Positions 33,699-42,824 are shown, counted from the first letter of the stretch. The stretch is DNA of 64,000 nucleotides from UBA3946 sp002385755 (GCA_050953085.1 JBMNLX010000005.1:186001-250000), one strand, 5' to 3'. Translations and numbers: made by a program. The notes: generated from the letters alone by a model not told the origin.

Positions 33699-34642
33699 AT
33701 CGAGTTGTTCCCTTTTGCCATTTTGTCCAATTCCTCCAACATGGCGTCGCACTCCGCGAACGACGCGAGCAAGGCCCCGCTGGCGGTGCGGTGACCGCCC
33801 CCGCCGAATTTTATCGCGACTTCGCTGATATTATATTTGCTCGACCTAATCTCAGCGTTGATTTTGCCGGTTTCCGGGTCCTCCGTGAAATTCGCCCAGA
33901 TTTCCACGCCTTTGATTCCCGCCATCGTGTTAATCATGCCGCGGGAGGCGGTTGATAAATCGATGCCGTATTCCTCCAGCTCGGCGGCGGTCGTCTTGAT
34001 GTAAGCAACGTTATTGGGGGTTAGTTTGAATTTCTGGATGAATCGCGCCCTGAGTTTCACAAACTTTAAATCTTCCTCGTAAAGTTTGTTATAAACTTCG
34101 ATGAAATCAAAATCATAATTCATCAGTTTAGCCGTTATCTCGAAGGTTCGCGCGTTAATCGAATTATAACGAAAGCGCCCGCTGTCGGTAACGATTCCGG
34201 TAAAAAGCGCCCTCGCCGCGAGAGGCGAGATGGCAAACCCGATAGAAAACAAGATATCGGCGATTAACCCCGCGCAACTTTCGTAACCGGTGTCGACTAT
34301 TTCGATATCGCCGAAACCGGAACGGGACTGATGGTGATCAATTTTAATTAGGAACGCGCCGTCGCGATAACGGCTGTCGCTGATCATCTCCTCTTCCGGG
34401 GTGTCGACGACAATCACCAGGGCTTTATCATACAAGGACGTCTCGACTTCGTCGACTGAGCCGATAAACTCATACTTTTCGTTGACTTCCCCGACGGCAT
34501 ATACCTGTTTGCCGGGGTAAGTCGCTTTCAGGGCTTCCTTAAGCCCGATTTGACTGCCCACGGCGTCGCCGTCCGGTTTCAGATGGCGGTGGATAATAAT
34601 CACGTCATGGTCCTCTATTGGTTTTATCAGCGATTTAAACAT
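33695..34642 (-). CDS. DHH/DHHA1 phosphoesterase, NrnA-like, first copy
   Basis: A 315-residue DHH-superfamily protein similar to the adjoining copy. It shows HRHLKPDGDAVGS, VIVVDTPE, KIDHHQS and the glycine-rich DHHA1 segment KFGGGGHRTASGA. The likely role is degradation of nanoRNA or of pAp/c-di-nucleotide products, but which substrate each copy uses cannot be told. ATG at 34642 is preferred, with GAGGAGA about 5 bases upstream, over the ATG ten codons earlier. Confidence 0.88.
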   Translation of the reverse strand: MFKSLIKPIEDHDVIIIHRHLKPDGDAVGSQIGLKEALKATYPGKQVYAVGEVNEKYEFIGSVDEVETSLYDKALVIVVDTPEEEMISDSRYRDGAFLIKIDHHQSRSGFGDIEIVDTGYESCAGLIADILFSIGFAISPLAARALFTGIVTDSGRFRYNSINARTFEITAKLMNYDFDFIEVYNKLYEEDLKFVKLRARFIQKFKLTPNNVAYIKTTAAELEEYGIDLSTASRGMINTMAGIKGVEIWANFTEDPETGKINAEIRSSKYNISEVAIKFGGGGHRTASGALLASFAECDAMLEELDKMAKGNNSI

Positions 34643-34742
34643 AAAAATCTCCTCTTCATGAATTGTTTTCAACGTCGACCGGTATAAAAACCGCTTACTT
34701 TTTCATATTGTATCATTTATTTAATTTTTTTATAAGTATTAT

Positions 34743-34770
34743 GAATATTTTTTTTTCCGAGTCATAATTA
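34743..34770 (+). promoter_or_regulatory. Possible sigma-E-type promoter of cwlJ
   Basis: GAATATT (34743-34749), 13-base spacer, CATAATTA (34763-34770), close to the sigma-E pattern KMATATT-N14-CATACANT. The predicted start would leave a very short leader before the ribosome site, so this is tentative. Confidence 0.35.
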
Positions 34771-34786
34771 TTATTGAGGTGGTTTA

Positions 34787-35206
34787 GTGGCAGTAATATG
34801 GCACACGGAAGAAGAAGTCAAGCTGCTCGCCCGCCTGATGCGAGCCGAGGCCGAGGGCGAGGGCGTTATGGGCATGCTTCTGGTAGGGAACGTCGGGGTT
34901 AACCGAGTCCGGGCGCGATGCTTGGATTTTGTCAATATCACGACGATCACGAGGATGGTCTTCCAACGCCCCGGCGGGTTCGAATCCACCCTTTACGGAT
35001 ACTTCTATCAAGCGGCCCGGCAATCGGAAATCCGCCTGGCCAGGCGGGTTATCAACGGAGAGCGTTTTGTTCCGGCGACCAGAGCCCTGTGGTTTTACGC
35101 TGCCGGCGATGAGCCTTGCCGCGCTCAATGGTACGGCCAATGGAATACCGGCAGATATAAGTCGCACTGCTTTTACGCCCCGGTCGAAAGCGAAAATTGT
35201 TTTTAA
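34787..35206 (+). CDS. cwlJ: Spore cortex-lytic enzyme CwlJ
   Basis: Cell-wall hydrolase of the SleB/CwlJ family that degrades spore cortex at germination. The 139-residue protein is close in length to B. subtilis CwlJ (142) and shares its core: ARLMRAEAEGEG with the presumed catalytic Glu near residue 21, MLLVGNVGVNRVRA, a GYFYQAARQSE helix, ALARRVINGE and the Cys-containing KSHCFY near the end. There is no signal peptide, as in CwlJ, which enters the coat with its partner GerQ. Start GTG at 34787 has TGAGGTGG upstream. gerQ follows at 12 bases. Confidence 0.94.
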   Translation: MAVIWHTEEEVKLLARLMRAEAEGEGVMGMLLVGNVGVNRVRARCLDFVNITTITRMVFQRPGGFESTLYGYFYQAARQSEIRLARRVINGERFVPATRALWFYAAGDEPCRAQWYGQWNTGRYKSHCFYAPVESENCF

Positions 35207-35218
35207 CAAGGAGGTATT

Positions 35219-35653
35219 ATGAGTTTTTATCAACAACCTTTAAGTTTTTACCAACAGCCCGGAGTCGTCGGGCAATCTTACGGATTTTACCAACAACCCG
35301 GTTTTGTCGGCCAACAGCCGGGATTTGTCGGTCAGCAGCCTTACGCCCCGCCGCTGCCGTTTCCTCCGGCCGGCGAGCCCCTGACCCCGCTCACCGAGCA
35401 GTCGTTTATCGAGAATATTCTCCGGCTCAATATCGGGAAAGTCGCCACGATTTACATGAGTTTCGAAGGCAGCCAATGGGGATCGAAAATTTTCAAGGGT
35501 TATCTTTTGGCCGCCGGAAAAGATCATATCGTTCTTAAAGATTTGCAATCGGAAACCCGTTATATTTTATTGATGGTTTATTTATCTTATATTACTTTCG
35601 ATGAAGAAATCGAATACGAATACCCGTTCAGGAGATGCGAAAAAAACCCTTAA
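35219..35653 (+). CDS. gerQ: Spore coat protein GerQ
   Basis: GerQ is an inner-coat protein needed to place CwlJ in the coat. The 144-residue protein has a repetitive N-terminus of FYQQP and GFVGQQP units (to about residue 45), then a conserved domain: SFIENILRLNIGKVATIYM, SFEG, WGSKIFKGYLLAAGKDHIVL and a YILLMVYLSYITFDEEIEY end. The first lysine is at residue 74, whereas B. subtilis GerQ is cross-linked through N-terminal lysines. The adjacency to cwlJ, and a single ribosome site AAGGAGG, support one operon. A terminator spans its end. Confidence 0.93.
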   Translation: MSFYQQPLSFYQQPGVVGQSYGFYQQPGFVGQQPGFVGQQPYAPPLPFPPAGEPLTPLTEQSFIENILRLNIGKVATIYMSFEGSQWGSKIFKGYLLAAGKDHIVLKDLQSETRYILLMVYLSYITFDEEIEYEYPFRRCEKNP

Positions 35654-35680
35654 AGTTACCTTTAAGAGTTTTTTATTTTT
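35641..35680. terminator. Bidirectional terminator between gerQ and a convergent gene
   Basis: Perfect CTTAAAG / CTTTAAG stem with TTAC loop inside an outer A-run and T-run pairing; overlaps the gerQ stop and the end of the convergent gene. Confidence 0.75.
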
Positions 35681-36189
35681 ATATATGATAGCAATCTCAA
35701 AGCGATAAACCCGATTAGGATGCTGGTTATTAAAGAAACAAAAATAACGATCGCGCTATAAAGAAGCAAAACTTTTCCCAATTGATATATCAACTGCACG
35801 ACCAGCAATTGACCGACGATATGAAGGAATCCGCCGATCACGCTGACGGAAATGGGCGAGGCGATTTTTCTTAACGCCAGATAACCGCCGTACATCCCGA
35901 AGAAACTTAAAACCGACGCGCAGATGCTGATAATAAAGCCGATGACGTTGCTCATCATTAACGCCATCAGGCTTTTCATGAGCGCGATAAACAAAGCCTC
36001 TTTGAAATCCATTTGATAAATGGCGTAGACGACGATAATATTAGCAAAACCGATTTTTGTTGTCGGCAAAATCGGGAAGGCGACCCGCGATATGATAATA
36101 TCAAAATACGAAAGTATTAAACTTAAAGAAACAAACAAGGCGATTTGGGTTATTTTTTTTATTGTTACGCGGTTATTTAGATTTTCCAT
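35662..36189 (-). CDS. Gx transporter / heptaprenyl diphosphate synthase component I-like membrane protein
   Basis: A 175-residue integral membrane protein with five to six hydrophobic segments. It carries the pattern of the Hpre_diP_synt_I (Gx transporter) family: LPTTKIGFANIIVVYAIYQ, LIALMKSLMALMMS, a SVLSFFGMYGGYLAL block and SVIGGFLHIVGQLLVVQ. Some members sit beside prenyl diphosphate synthase genes, but none is adjacent here. Transport function is inferred from family only. Confidence 0.75.
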   Translation of the reverse strand: MENLNNRVTIKKITQIALFVSLSLILSYFDIIISRVAFPILPTTKIGFANIIVVYAIYQMDFKEALFIALMKSLMALMMSNVIGFIISICASVLSFFGMYGGYLALRKIASPISVSVIGGFLHIVGQLLVVQLIYQLGKVLLLYSAIVIFVSLITSILIGFIALRLLSYIKIKNS

Positions 36190-36316
36190 TGCTGCGCACC
36201 TTCAATACCTTTTGCGGTTATTTATTATAACATAGAAAGTCGAAAATTAAAACATTTTTTCCACAACTCCCTCGGGTTATCTTTGGACGCTAACGAAAAA
36301 TAATGATTTCCGGCGT

Positions 36317-36345
36317 TTGCATTTTCGTTTTCCTTCATGTATAAT
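36317..36345 (+). promoter_or_regulatory. Sigma-A promoter of the HIT gene
   Basis: -35 TTGCAT (36317-36322), 17-base spacer, -10 TATAAT (36340-36345). Confidence 0.65.
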
Positions 36346-36367
36346 TGATGCACGGAGGTAATTTGCG

Positions 36368-36775
36368 ATGTGCGTTTTCTGTAAAATCGTTAACGGCGAT
36401 ATCCCCTCGCACAAAATATATGAGGACGATGATTTTATCGCCATTTTGGATATCGCGCAATCAACAATCGGCCACGCCTTAATTATCACGAAAAAACACT
36501 ATGACAACGTCTTCGCGTTGCCGGAAGAGACGGCGGGAAAACTCGGGGCGCTTGCCGTGAAACTAGCCAATCATATCAACGGCGTTCTCGGCGCCGGGAA
36601 CATGAACCTGCTCAACAATGCCGGCCCCTTGGCCGGCCAGACGGTTAACCATTTTCACCTGCATCTCATTCCCCGGTACGAAAACGACGGCATGATAATT
36701 AAATTCGACAACAACAAGCTCACCGAGGCGGAATTTAACGATTTGCGCGCAAAATTGGAAATCACGAAAAAATGA
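36368..36775 (+). CDS. hit: HIT family nucleotide hydrolase
   Basis: Histidine-triad hydrolase of nucleoside phosphoramidates and related adenylated compounds. The 135-residue protein begins CVFCKIVNGDIPS, shows the IGHALIITKKHY block, and has the triad HFHLHLIPR at 95-103 with His97 as the likely nucleophile. ATG at 36368 is preceded by CGGAGG. It runs opposite to its neighbours and ends in a terminator shared with pepA. Confidence 0.93.
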   Translation: MCVFCKIVNGDIPSHKIYEDDDFIAILDIAQSTIGHALIITKKHYDNVFALPEETAGKLGALAVKLANHINGVLGAGNMNLLNNAGPLAGQTVNHFHLHLIPRYENDGMIIKFDNNKLTEAEFNDLRAKLEITKK

Positions 36776-36802
36776 CCGGTTAAAAACCCGGTCATTTTTA
36801 TT
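36767..36802. terminator. Bidirectional terminator between the HIT gene and pepA
   Basis: A 12-bp inverted repeat AAAAATGACCGG / CCGGTCATTTTT with an 8-base loop. Confidence 0.85.
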
Positions 36803-38223
36803 TAAACTTTCGCTTTAAGATAGTGATATATCGTTTTTACCGCGATCCCTGTGGCGCCCGATTCATGAAACGCCGTCCCGGCGATATCCAAGTGCAGCCA
36901 TTTCGTTCCGTCTTCCACGAATTCCTCTAAAAAGGCGGCGGCGCTGCTGGCGCCCATGTTTCTACCCGTCGAGTTTTTCAAATCCGCCACTTTGCTGGAA
37001 CGAACCTTTTTCCGGATTGACTCGTTAATCGGGAGCTGCCAGAATTCCTCGCGCGCTTCCTTGCTGGCGGCGATCATTGCCGCTACTTCCTTTTCGTCGT
37101 TGCCGAAAAGGCCGGTAACGTCCGACCCGAGCGCGACGACAACCGCCCCGGTCAAAGTAGCGATATCGACGACGTTGACGCACCCTTGTTTTTGCGCGAA
37201 GCAGATAGCGTCGGCCAAGGTAAGCCTTCCCTCGGCGTCAGTCGAGATAATCTCGATCGTTTTCCCGTTCATCGCCGTGATTATGTCGTCGGGCAATAAA
37301 GCGCCGCCGTCGATACGGTTATCCGTCGCGCAAATAACGACCTGCAGGTTAACGGGAAGGTTGTTTTTTACGGCGGCTTCCAAAACGGCCAAAACAGTCG
37401 CGGCCCCCGCCATATCGCATTTCATCGTGTTCATCGAGGTTTTCAGACTATAACCGCCGGTATCATACATCAGTCCCTTGCCCACCAAACCGATGAACGG
37501 GCCGTCCTGAGGTTGATATTTTATGTGAATCAGCTTTGGCCCAGCGGCCGATCCTTTATTCACGGCCAAAAAGGCGTTCATCCCCATTTCCGCTATCTCG
37601 TCCTTTTCGTAAATTCTAATCGACAAATTATCGTTATTCAGTCCCGCCACGAGTTCACGGGCGTAATCGGCAAGGTCCGCGGCGGTCATATAATTGTAAG
37701 GTTGGTTGACCAGATCGCGGGCGTTATTGACCGCGACGCCGATTGCCATGGCTTTCGCTATTGCGGAAGACAAATCTCCCGCGGAGATTAACCCGACCCG
37801 CAGTTCCTTCTCGCTTTTTTCGCTGCGATGATAATCAAAACGATAATTATTATAGGCCAGCGTCTCGACGATAATCCCGGCGGTCTCCTCTTCGCCGAAA
37901 TCGCCGGCGAAACTGGTTAAATCGATTAACAGATCCTCGCCCAACTCAAAAGTGATTTTCCCGCATCCCTCCGCGATTTTCGCGCGGCTGTGTTCCGAGC
38001 GTTTCCCCAAGCCGACAAGGTAGACGACTTCGTTGGGGATTTTTCCAAAAGTGTAGATTTTGTGCAATTCCCCCTGCTTAGCCGGCAGATACCCCTTTTT
38101 CATTAATTCCGCTATTTCCCCGTCAATCGGGGCGTCGATTTTAATCTCCTCGCCCTCAAAAATGCCGATAACAAGCGGCAGGCGACTCGCGCATTCGCGC
38201 GGTTGACGATAAATTTGAATCAT
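36802..38223 (-). CDS. pepA: Leucyl aminopeptidase, M17 family
   Basis: Hexameric zinc/manganese aminopeptidase. The 473-residue protein has a divergent N-terminal domain and a catalytic C-terminal domain with VGKGLMYDTGG, MKCDMAGAATV and STDAEGRLTLADA, supplying the metal ligands Asp, Lys and Glu. The C-terminal NSTGRNMGASSAAAFLEEF block is also family-like. ATG at 38223 has AAGGAG 6 bases upstream. Some PepA proteins also bind DNA; no evidence of that here. Confidence 0.92.
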   Translation of the reverse strand: MIQIYRQPRECASRLPLVIGIFEGEEIKIDAPIDGEIAELMKKGYLPAKQGELHKIYTFGKIPNEVVYLVGLGKRSEHSRAKIAEGCGKITFELGEDLLIDLTSFAGDFGEEETAGIIVETLAYNNYRFDYHRSEKSEKELRVGLISAGDLSSAIAKAMAIGVAVNNARDLVNQPYNYMTAADLADYARELVAGLNNDNLSIRIYEKDEIAEMGMNAFLAVNKGSAAGPKLIHIKYQPQDGPFIGLVGKGLMYDTGGYSLKTSMNTMKCDMAGAATVLAVLEAAVKNNLPVNLQVVICATDNRIDGGALLPDDIITAMNGKTIEIISTDAEGRLTLADAICFAQKQGCVNVVDIATLTGAVVVALGSDVTGLFGNDEKEVAAMIAASKEAREEFWQLPINESIRKKVRSSKVADLKNSTGRNMGASSAAAFLEEFVEDGTKWLHLDIAGTAFHESGATGIAVKTIYHYLKAKV

Positions 38224-38273
38224 ATGATCTCCTTGCTTTTTTATTGTATTATATCATTATTTCTCCAATATGC

Positions 38274-38306
38274 AAAAAAAATCTTTCGAAATCCGAAAGA
38301 TTTTTT
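38274..38306 (-). terminator. Terminator after gyrA
   Basis: Stem AATCTTTCG / CGAAAGATT with A and T runs; follows the gyrA stop on the minus strand. Confidence 0.85.
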
Positions 38307-38308
38307 GT

Positions 38309-40894
38309 TTACTCTTGTTGGTCCAAAAAAGGATAGTCCATATCGTATTCCAAGTCTTCCCGATACTCGTCCGCTCCCTCCAGGTCTTCCTCGTCATCAT
38401 CGCGGGGAACGATAGCGAAAGTGCAGGCGCTGTGGCCGTCGTTCAGTTTAATTACGCAGACGCCCTGGGTATCGCGCCCGATAGTTTGGATTTGATCGAC
38501 ATGAGTTCTAATAATCATCCCCTTGTCCGTCACGACAAGCAAATCCTCGTCGCCGCGCACGGCCGACAAAGAAACCATTTTTCCGTTTTTCTCGGTGATG
38601 TTTAACGCTTTGACGCCTTTCCCGCCGCGCTTTTGCACGCGGAAGGCGTCGACATTGGTTCTTTTGCCGTACCCTTTTTCCGTTATTATTAATATCTCGT
38701 CCCCGTCGGTAGAGATAATCGCCAACCCGACGACCTTTTCGTCTGGATCGACGCGAATCCCGCGCACGCCCGTGGAAATCCTTCCCATCGGGCGAACGTC
38801 GCTTTCGCTGAAGCGGAGCGCTTTGCCGTTGGAGACGCCGATTAAAATGTCTTTCTCCCCGTCGGTGACCTCCACTTTAAATAATTCGTCGCCTTCGCCA
38901 AGCACGATCGCCTTGATTCCGTTGGTGCGGATGTTCTTAAAGGCGGATATCTCCGTTTTCTTGACGATACCCAAGCGGGTCGCGAAGAAGAGGTACTCCT
39001 CGCCGGTGGTTTCTTCGTGATTTATGTTAACGACGGCCGCGAGGCGTTCGTTTTCCTCGAAGGAAAGCAAATTGACGATCGGCAGCCCTTTCGCGGTCCG
39101 GCTGGCGTGGGGAATCTGGAATGCCCGCAAACGATACACTTTCCCGAAATTGGTGAAAAAGAGCAGCGTATCGTGGCTCGACGTGTATAAAATCTCCTCG
39201 ACGAAATCGTCTTCGACCATTTTCGTCGCGGTGATCCCTTTCCCGCCGCGGTTTTGCGGCCGATAGGTGTCGACAGTCATTCGCTTTACGTAACCGCGGT
39301 TGGTGATCGTTATGATGACGTCCTCGACAGGGATCAAATCCTCGTCCTCGATGTCCAAATCGTCGCTTAAAGAGATCTCGCTGCGTCTTCCGTCGCCGTA
39401 CTGTTTCTTTATTTCCAAAAGTTCTTTTACTATGATCTGCAATTTCCGTTCGTGACTCCTCAGAACTTCGTTGCATTCGTTGATAAATTTTCTCAGTTCG
39501 GCGATTTCCGTTTTCAGCTTTTCGGTTTCAAGCCCGGTCAGACGCTCAAGACGCATATCGAGAATCGCCTTGGCCTGAATTTCCGTCAAGTTATACTCGC
39601 TTATCAGCAGTTCCCTGGCTTCTTCCCCGTTTTTCGAACCCTTGATAAGCTGAATCACGCGGTCGATATCATCAAGAGCGATTAAAAGCCCCTCGATAAT
39701 ATGGCTCCGGTCCTCGGCCCGCTTTAAATCGTACGTAATCCTTCTAGTCAGCACCTCGACCTGGTGTTCCACGTAACACTCGAGCATTTCCTTTAAATTT
39801 AGCACTTTCGGTTGTCCGTTAACCAGAGCGAGAAGATTGATTCCGAAGGTCGCCTGCAGCTGCGTGTGTTTATATAAATTATTAAGTATAACGTTAGGGT
39901 TGGCGTCCCGACGCAGTTCCAAAACGATGCGAAGACCGCTCCTGTCGGTTTCGTCCTGCAGGTTGGTAACCCCTTCGATCAATTTGTTTTTTATGGTGTC
40001 GGCCATTTTCTCGATCAGCCGCGATTTGTTCACTTGAAAGGGGATCTCGGTAATGACAATCTCTTGTTTTCCGTTGGCAAGGTCATTTATCGCGTGCTTC
40101 GCCCTTAAGGTAATGGCGCCGTTCCCAGTTAGATAAGCCTTCCGGACTTGGCTGATTCCCATAATTCGCCCGCCCGTGGGAAAATCCGGCCCCTTAATGT
40201 AGGCCATTAAGCCCTCGATCGAAATATCGGGGTTGTTGATAAGCGCGATGATTCCGTCGATTACCTCGGATAAATTATGAGGCGGGATATTGGTCGCCAT
40301 TCCGACGGCGATTCCCGTGGCCCCGTTAACGAGCAAATTGGGGATTTTGCAGGGCAATACCGTCGGCTCCTTTTCCGAACCGTCATAATTGTCCTGAAAA
40401 TCGACGGTGTCCTTTTTCAAATCCTTAAGGACTTCCATCGCGATCTTGCTTAGCCGCGCCTCGGTGTAGCGCATCGCCGCCGCGCCGTCGCCGTCGATCG
40501 AACCAAAGTTCCCGTGCCCCTCCACGAGCGGGTAACGATAACTGAAATCCTGGGCCATCCTGACCATCGACTCGTAAATGGCGCTGTCGCCGTGGGGGTG
40601 GAATTTACCCATTACCTCGCCGACGATGCGGGCGGATTTTTTAAACGGCTTGTCGCTGTGCATTCCCAGCTCGTTCATGGCGTATAAAATCCGGCGATGG
40701 ACCGGCTTCATCCCGTCCCTGACGTCCGGAATCGCCCGCGACACGATGACGCTCATCGCGTAATTAAGGAAAGAAGTTTTCATTTCCTTGGTAATGTCGA
40801 TTTCTTTTATCGATTCCGTCCCGTCGGCAAGATCAACCTCTTCCGGGGTGGTTGTCTCCGTTTCCGTCTCTATATTTTTCAAATCTTTTTCCAC
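38309..40894 (-). CDS. gyrA: DNA gyrase subunit A
   Basis: Cleaves and rejoins DNA in the gyrase A2B2 complex. The 861-residue protein has the breakage-reunion core (NYAMSVIVSRAIPDVRDG, the quinolone region HPHGDSAIYE with Ser and Glu, catalytic Tyr in RYTEARLS) and a six-blade C-terminal domain with the GyrA box QKRGGKG. A Glu/Asp-rich tail ends it. The start is the GTG at 40894, with GGGAGG 8 bases upstream, 10 bases after the gyrB stop; the longer reading overlapping gyrB has no support. The N-terminus has an extra acidic, Thr/Glu-rich stretch of about 30 residues. Confidence 0.96.
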   Translation of the reverse strand: MEKDLKNIETETETTTPEEVDLADGTESIKEIDITKEMKTSFLNYAMSVIVSRAIPDVRDGMKPVHRRILYAMNELGMHSDKPFKKSARIVGEVMGKFHPHGDSAIYESMVRMAQDFSYRYPLVEGHGNFGSIDGDGAAAMRYTEARLSKIAMEVLKDLKKDTVDFQDNYDGSEKEPTVLPCKIPNLLVNGATGIAVGMATNIPPHNLSEVIDGIIALINNPDISIEGLMAYIKGPDFPTGGRIMGISQVRKAYLTGNGAITLRAKHAINDLANGKQEIVITEIPFQVNKSRLIEKMADTIKNKLIEGVTNLQDETDRSGLRIVLELRRDANPNVILNNLYKHTQLQATFGINLLALVNGQPKVLNLKEMLECYVEHQVEVLTRRITYDLKRAEDRSHIIEGLLIALDDIDRVIQLIKGSKNGEEARELLISEYNLTEIQAKAILDMRLERLTGLETEKLKTEIAELRKFINECNEVLRSHERKLQIIVKELLEIKKQYGDGRRSEISLSDDLDIEDEDLIPVEDVIITITNRGYVKRMTVDTYRPQNRGGKGITATKMVEDDFVEEILYTSSHDTLLFFTNFGKVYRLRAFQIPHASRTAKGLPIVNLLSFEENERLAAVVNINHEETTGEEYLFFATRLGIVKKTEISAFKNIRTNGIKAIVLGEGDELFKVEVTDGEKDILIGVSNGKALRFSESDVRPMGRISTGVRGIRVDPDEKVVGLAIISTDGDEILIITEKGYGKRTNVDAFRVQKRGGKGVKALNITEKNGKMVSLSAVRGDEDLLVVTDKGMIIRTHVDQIQTIGRDTQGVCVIKLNDGHSACTFAIVPRDDDEEDLEGADEYREDLEYDMDYPFLDQQE

Positions 40895-40904
40895 ATTAAC
40901 CTCC

Positions 40905-42821
40905 CTAGATATCCAGGTTTTCCACGAACACCGCGTTTTCTTCGATAAACTCGCGGCGCGGGTTGACGTCGTCACCCATCAACATGCTGAATACGGCGTC
41001 GGCCTCGATCGCGTCGTTTAGATTTACTTGCAAAAGCGTCCGTCTGTTCGGGTCCATCGTCGTTTCCCATAATTGATCCGGGTTCATTTCCCCCAACCCT
41101 TTATATCTCTGCAGGGTCGGTTTGGTATTTTTGGGGAAACTTTCGAGTAGTCTTTGCAGCTCGGCGTCGCTATAAGCGTAATAGGTTTTCCTATTGGCGA
41201 CGACTTTAAAAAGCGGCGGCTGGGCGATATAAACGTAGCCTCTTTCGATTAGCGGACGCATGTATCGGAAGAAAAACGTCAAAAGCAGCGTGCGGATATG
41301 CGCCCCGTCGACGTCGGCGTCGGTCATGATAATGATTTTCCAGTATCTCGCCTGGTCGACGTTGAATTCGTCGCCGATGCCGGTGCCAAGCGCCTGAATC
41401 ATCGAGATAATTTCTTTATTTCCCAAAACCTTATCAATCCGAGCCCGTTCCACGTTCAAAACCTTGCCCCTTAGCGGCAGGACTGCTTGAAATTCGCTGC
41501 TCCGCCCCAAGCGCGCGCTTCCGCCCGCGGATTCCCCCTCCACGATAAACAATTCGCTTACGGCCGGGTCCTTGGTCCTGCAATCGGACAGTTTCGAAGC
41601 GAACCCGAAAGAATCGAACGGGCTTTTGCGCCTGGTAGCCTCGCGGGCCTTTTTGGCGGCGACCCGAGCCCGAGACGCCATCAGCGCTTTCTCGATTATG
41701 TTTTTCGCGGTCGCAGGGTTTTCTTTCAAATAAATATCCAAGCCTTCGCTAAATATTTGTCCCATGATCCGCCGGACTTCGGTGTTCCCCAATTTCGCCT
41801 TCGTCTGACCGTCGAATTGCGGGTTGGGATGACGGCAGCTGATAATGGCGGTTAGCCCCTCCCGTACGTCTTCCCCGGTGAAAGACTCGTCTTTTCTAAA
41901 CATGTTGGCGTCCTTCCCGTAATTGTTGAGAATACGGGTGAGAGAACTTCGGAAGCCCTCCTCGTGCGTCCCGCCTTCCGGGGTATAAATATTGTTTATA
42001 AAAGAATATATGTTGTTGGTGTACTCTTCCGTATATTGAAGCGCGACCTCAATTTCAATTTGGTCCATAACGCCGCTAATATAAATAATATCGTTGTGAA
42101 TCGGGGTTTTCTTTTTATTAAGGAAGGAAACGTATTCCTTAATCCCGCCCTCGTAACAATAAGCGACGTTTTTCGGGTTTTCGGGGTCGCGATTGTCGCC
42201 AAACGTTATTTTCAGGTTTTTATTTAAAAAAGCGCACTGCTGGAAACGGGTTCGCAGTGTTTCGTATTCGAATTCCGTGTTCTCGGTAAAGATTTCCGTG
42301 TCGGGTTTGAAAGTAATCGTCGTCCCGCTCACGTCGGCGGGGCCGATTTCCTTCAGAGGATACAACCTGACTCCCCGCCGGAATTCCTGCTTGTACTGCT
42401 TCCCGTTTCTTTTAATCTCGACCATCAGGTGCTCGCTAAGCGCGTTTACGACGCTGGCGCCGACCCCGTGGAGACCTCCCGAGACTTTATAAGGCGAACC
42501 GCCGAATTTCCCGCCGGCGTGAAGAATGGTAAAAACCGCCTCGGCGGCCGATTCGCCGGTTTTGGGGTGGGTTTCCACCGGGATGCCGCGGCCGTTGTCG
42601 GTCACGCGAACATAACCGTCGGGAAGAAGCGTGATCTCGATATGATTGCAGTACCCCGCCAGGGCCTCGTCAATCGCGTTGTCGACGATTTCCCACACCA
42701 AATGGTGCAACCCTCTCGAGCCCGTCGAACCGATATACATCCCCGGTCTTTTTCTTACCGCCTCAAGCCCTTCCAATATTTGAATATCGCTGCCGGAATA
42801 AGTGGCGACTGATTCTTTCAA
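40905..42821 (-). CDS. gyrB: DNA gyrase subunit B
   Basis: ATPase subunit of gyrase. The 638-residue protein has the GHKL domain (EIVDNAIDEALAG, DNGRGIPV, GGLHGVGASVVNALS), the transducer with QTKAKLGN, and the TOPRIM domain (EGESAGGSA, DADVDGAHIRTLLLTF split by its metal-binding acids). The start is a TTG at 42821, with AGGAGG in the end of recF 8 bases upstream; the recF stop is only 3 bases before it. Order yaaA-recF-gyrB-gyrA is that of Bacillus. Confidence 0.96.
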   Translation of the reverse strand: MKESVATYSGSDIQILEGLEAVRKRPGMYIGSTGSRGLHHLVWEIVDNAIDEALAGYCNHIEITLLPDGYVRVTDNGRGIPVETHPKTGESAAEAVFTILHAGGKFGGSPYKVSGGLHGVGASVVNALSEHLMVEIKRNGKQYKQEFRRGVRLYPLKEIGPADVSGTTITFKPDTEIFTENTEFEYETLRTRFQQCAFLNKNLKITFGDNRDPENPKNVAYCYEGGIKEYVSFLNKKKTPIHNDIIYISGVMDQIEIEVALQYTEEYTNNIYSFINNIYTPEGGTHEEGFRSSLTRILNNYGKDANMFRKDESFTGEDVREGLTAIISCRHPNPQFDGQTKAKLGNTEVRRIMGQIFSEGLDIYLKENPATAKNIIEKALMASRARVAAKKAREATRRKSPFDSFGFASKLSDCRTKDPAVSELFIVEGESAGGSARLGRSSEFQAVLPLRGKVLNVERARIDKVLGNKEIISMIQALGTGIGDEFNVDQARYWKIIIMTDADVDGAHIRTLLLTFFFRYMRPLIERGYVYIAQPPLFKVVANRKTYYAYSDAELQRLLESFPKNTKPTLQRYKGLGEMNPDQLWETTMDPNRRTLLQVNLNDAIEADAVFSMLMGDDVNPRREFIEENAVFVENLDI

Positions 42822-42824
42822 ATG

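Noticed and set aside
39764..39779. A parS-like palindrome GTGTTCCACGTAACAC within gyrA
   Set aside because: It lacks two bases against the Spo0J site consensus, is in a conserved coding region, and is one copy only.
40895..40975. Longer gyrA start at 40975
   Set aside because: It lies inside the gyrB end without a ribosome site; the GTG at 40894 is preceded by GGGAGG.
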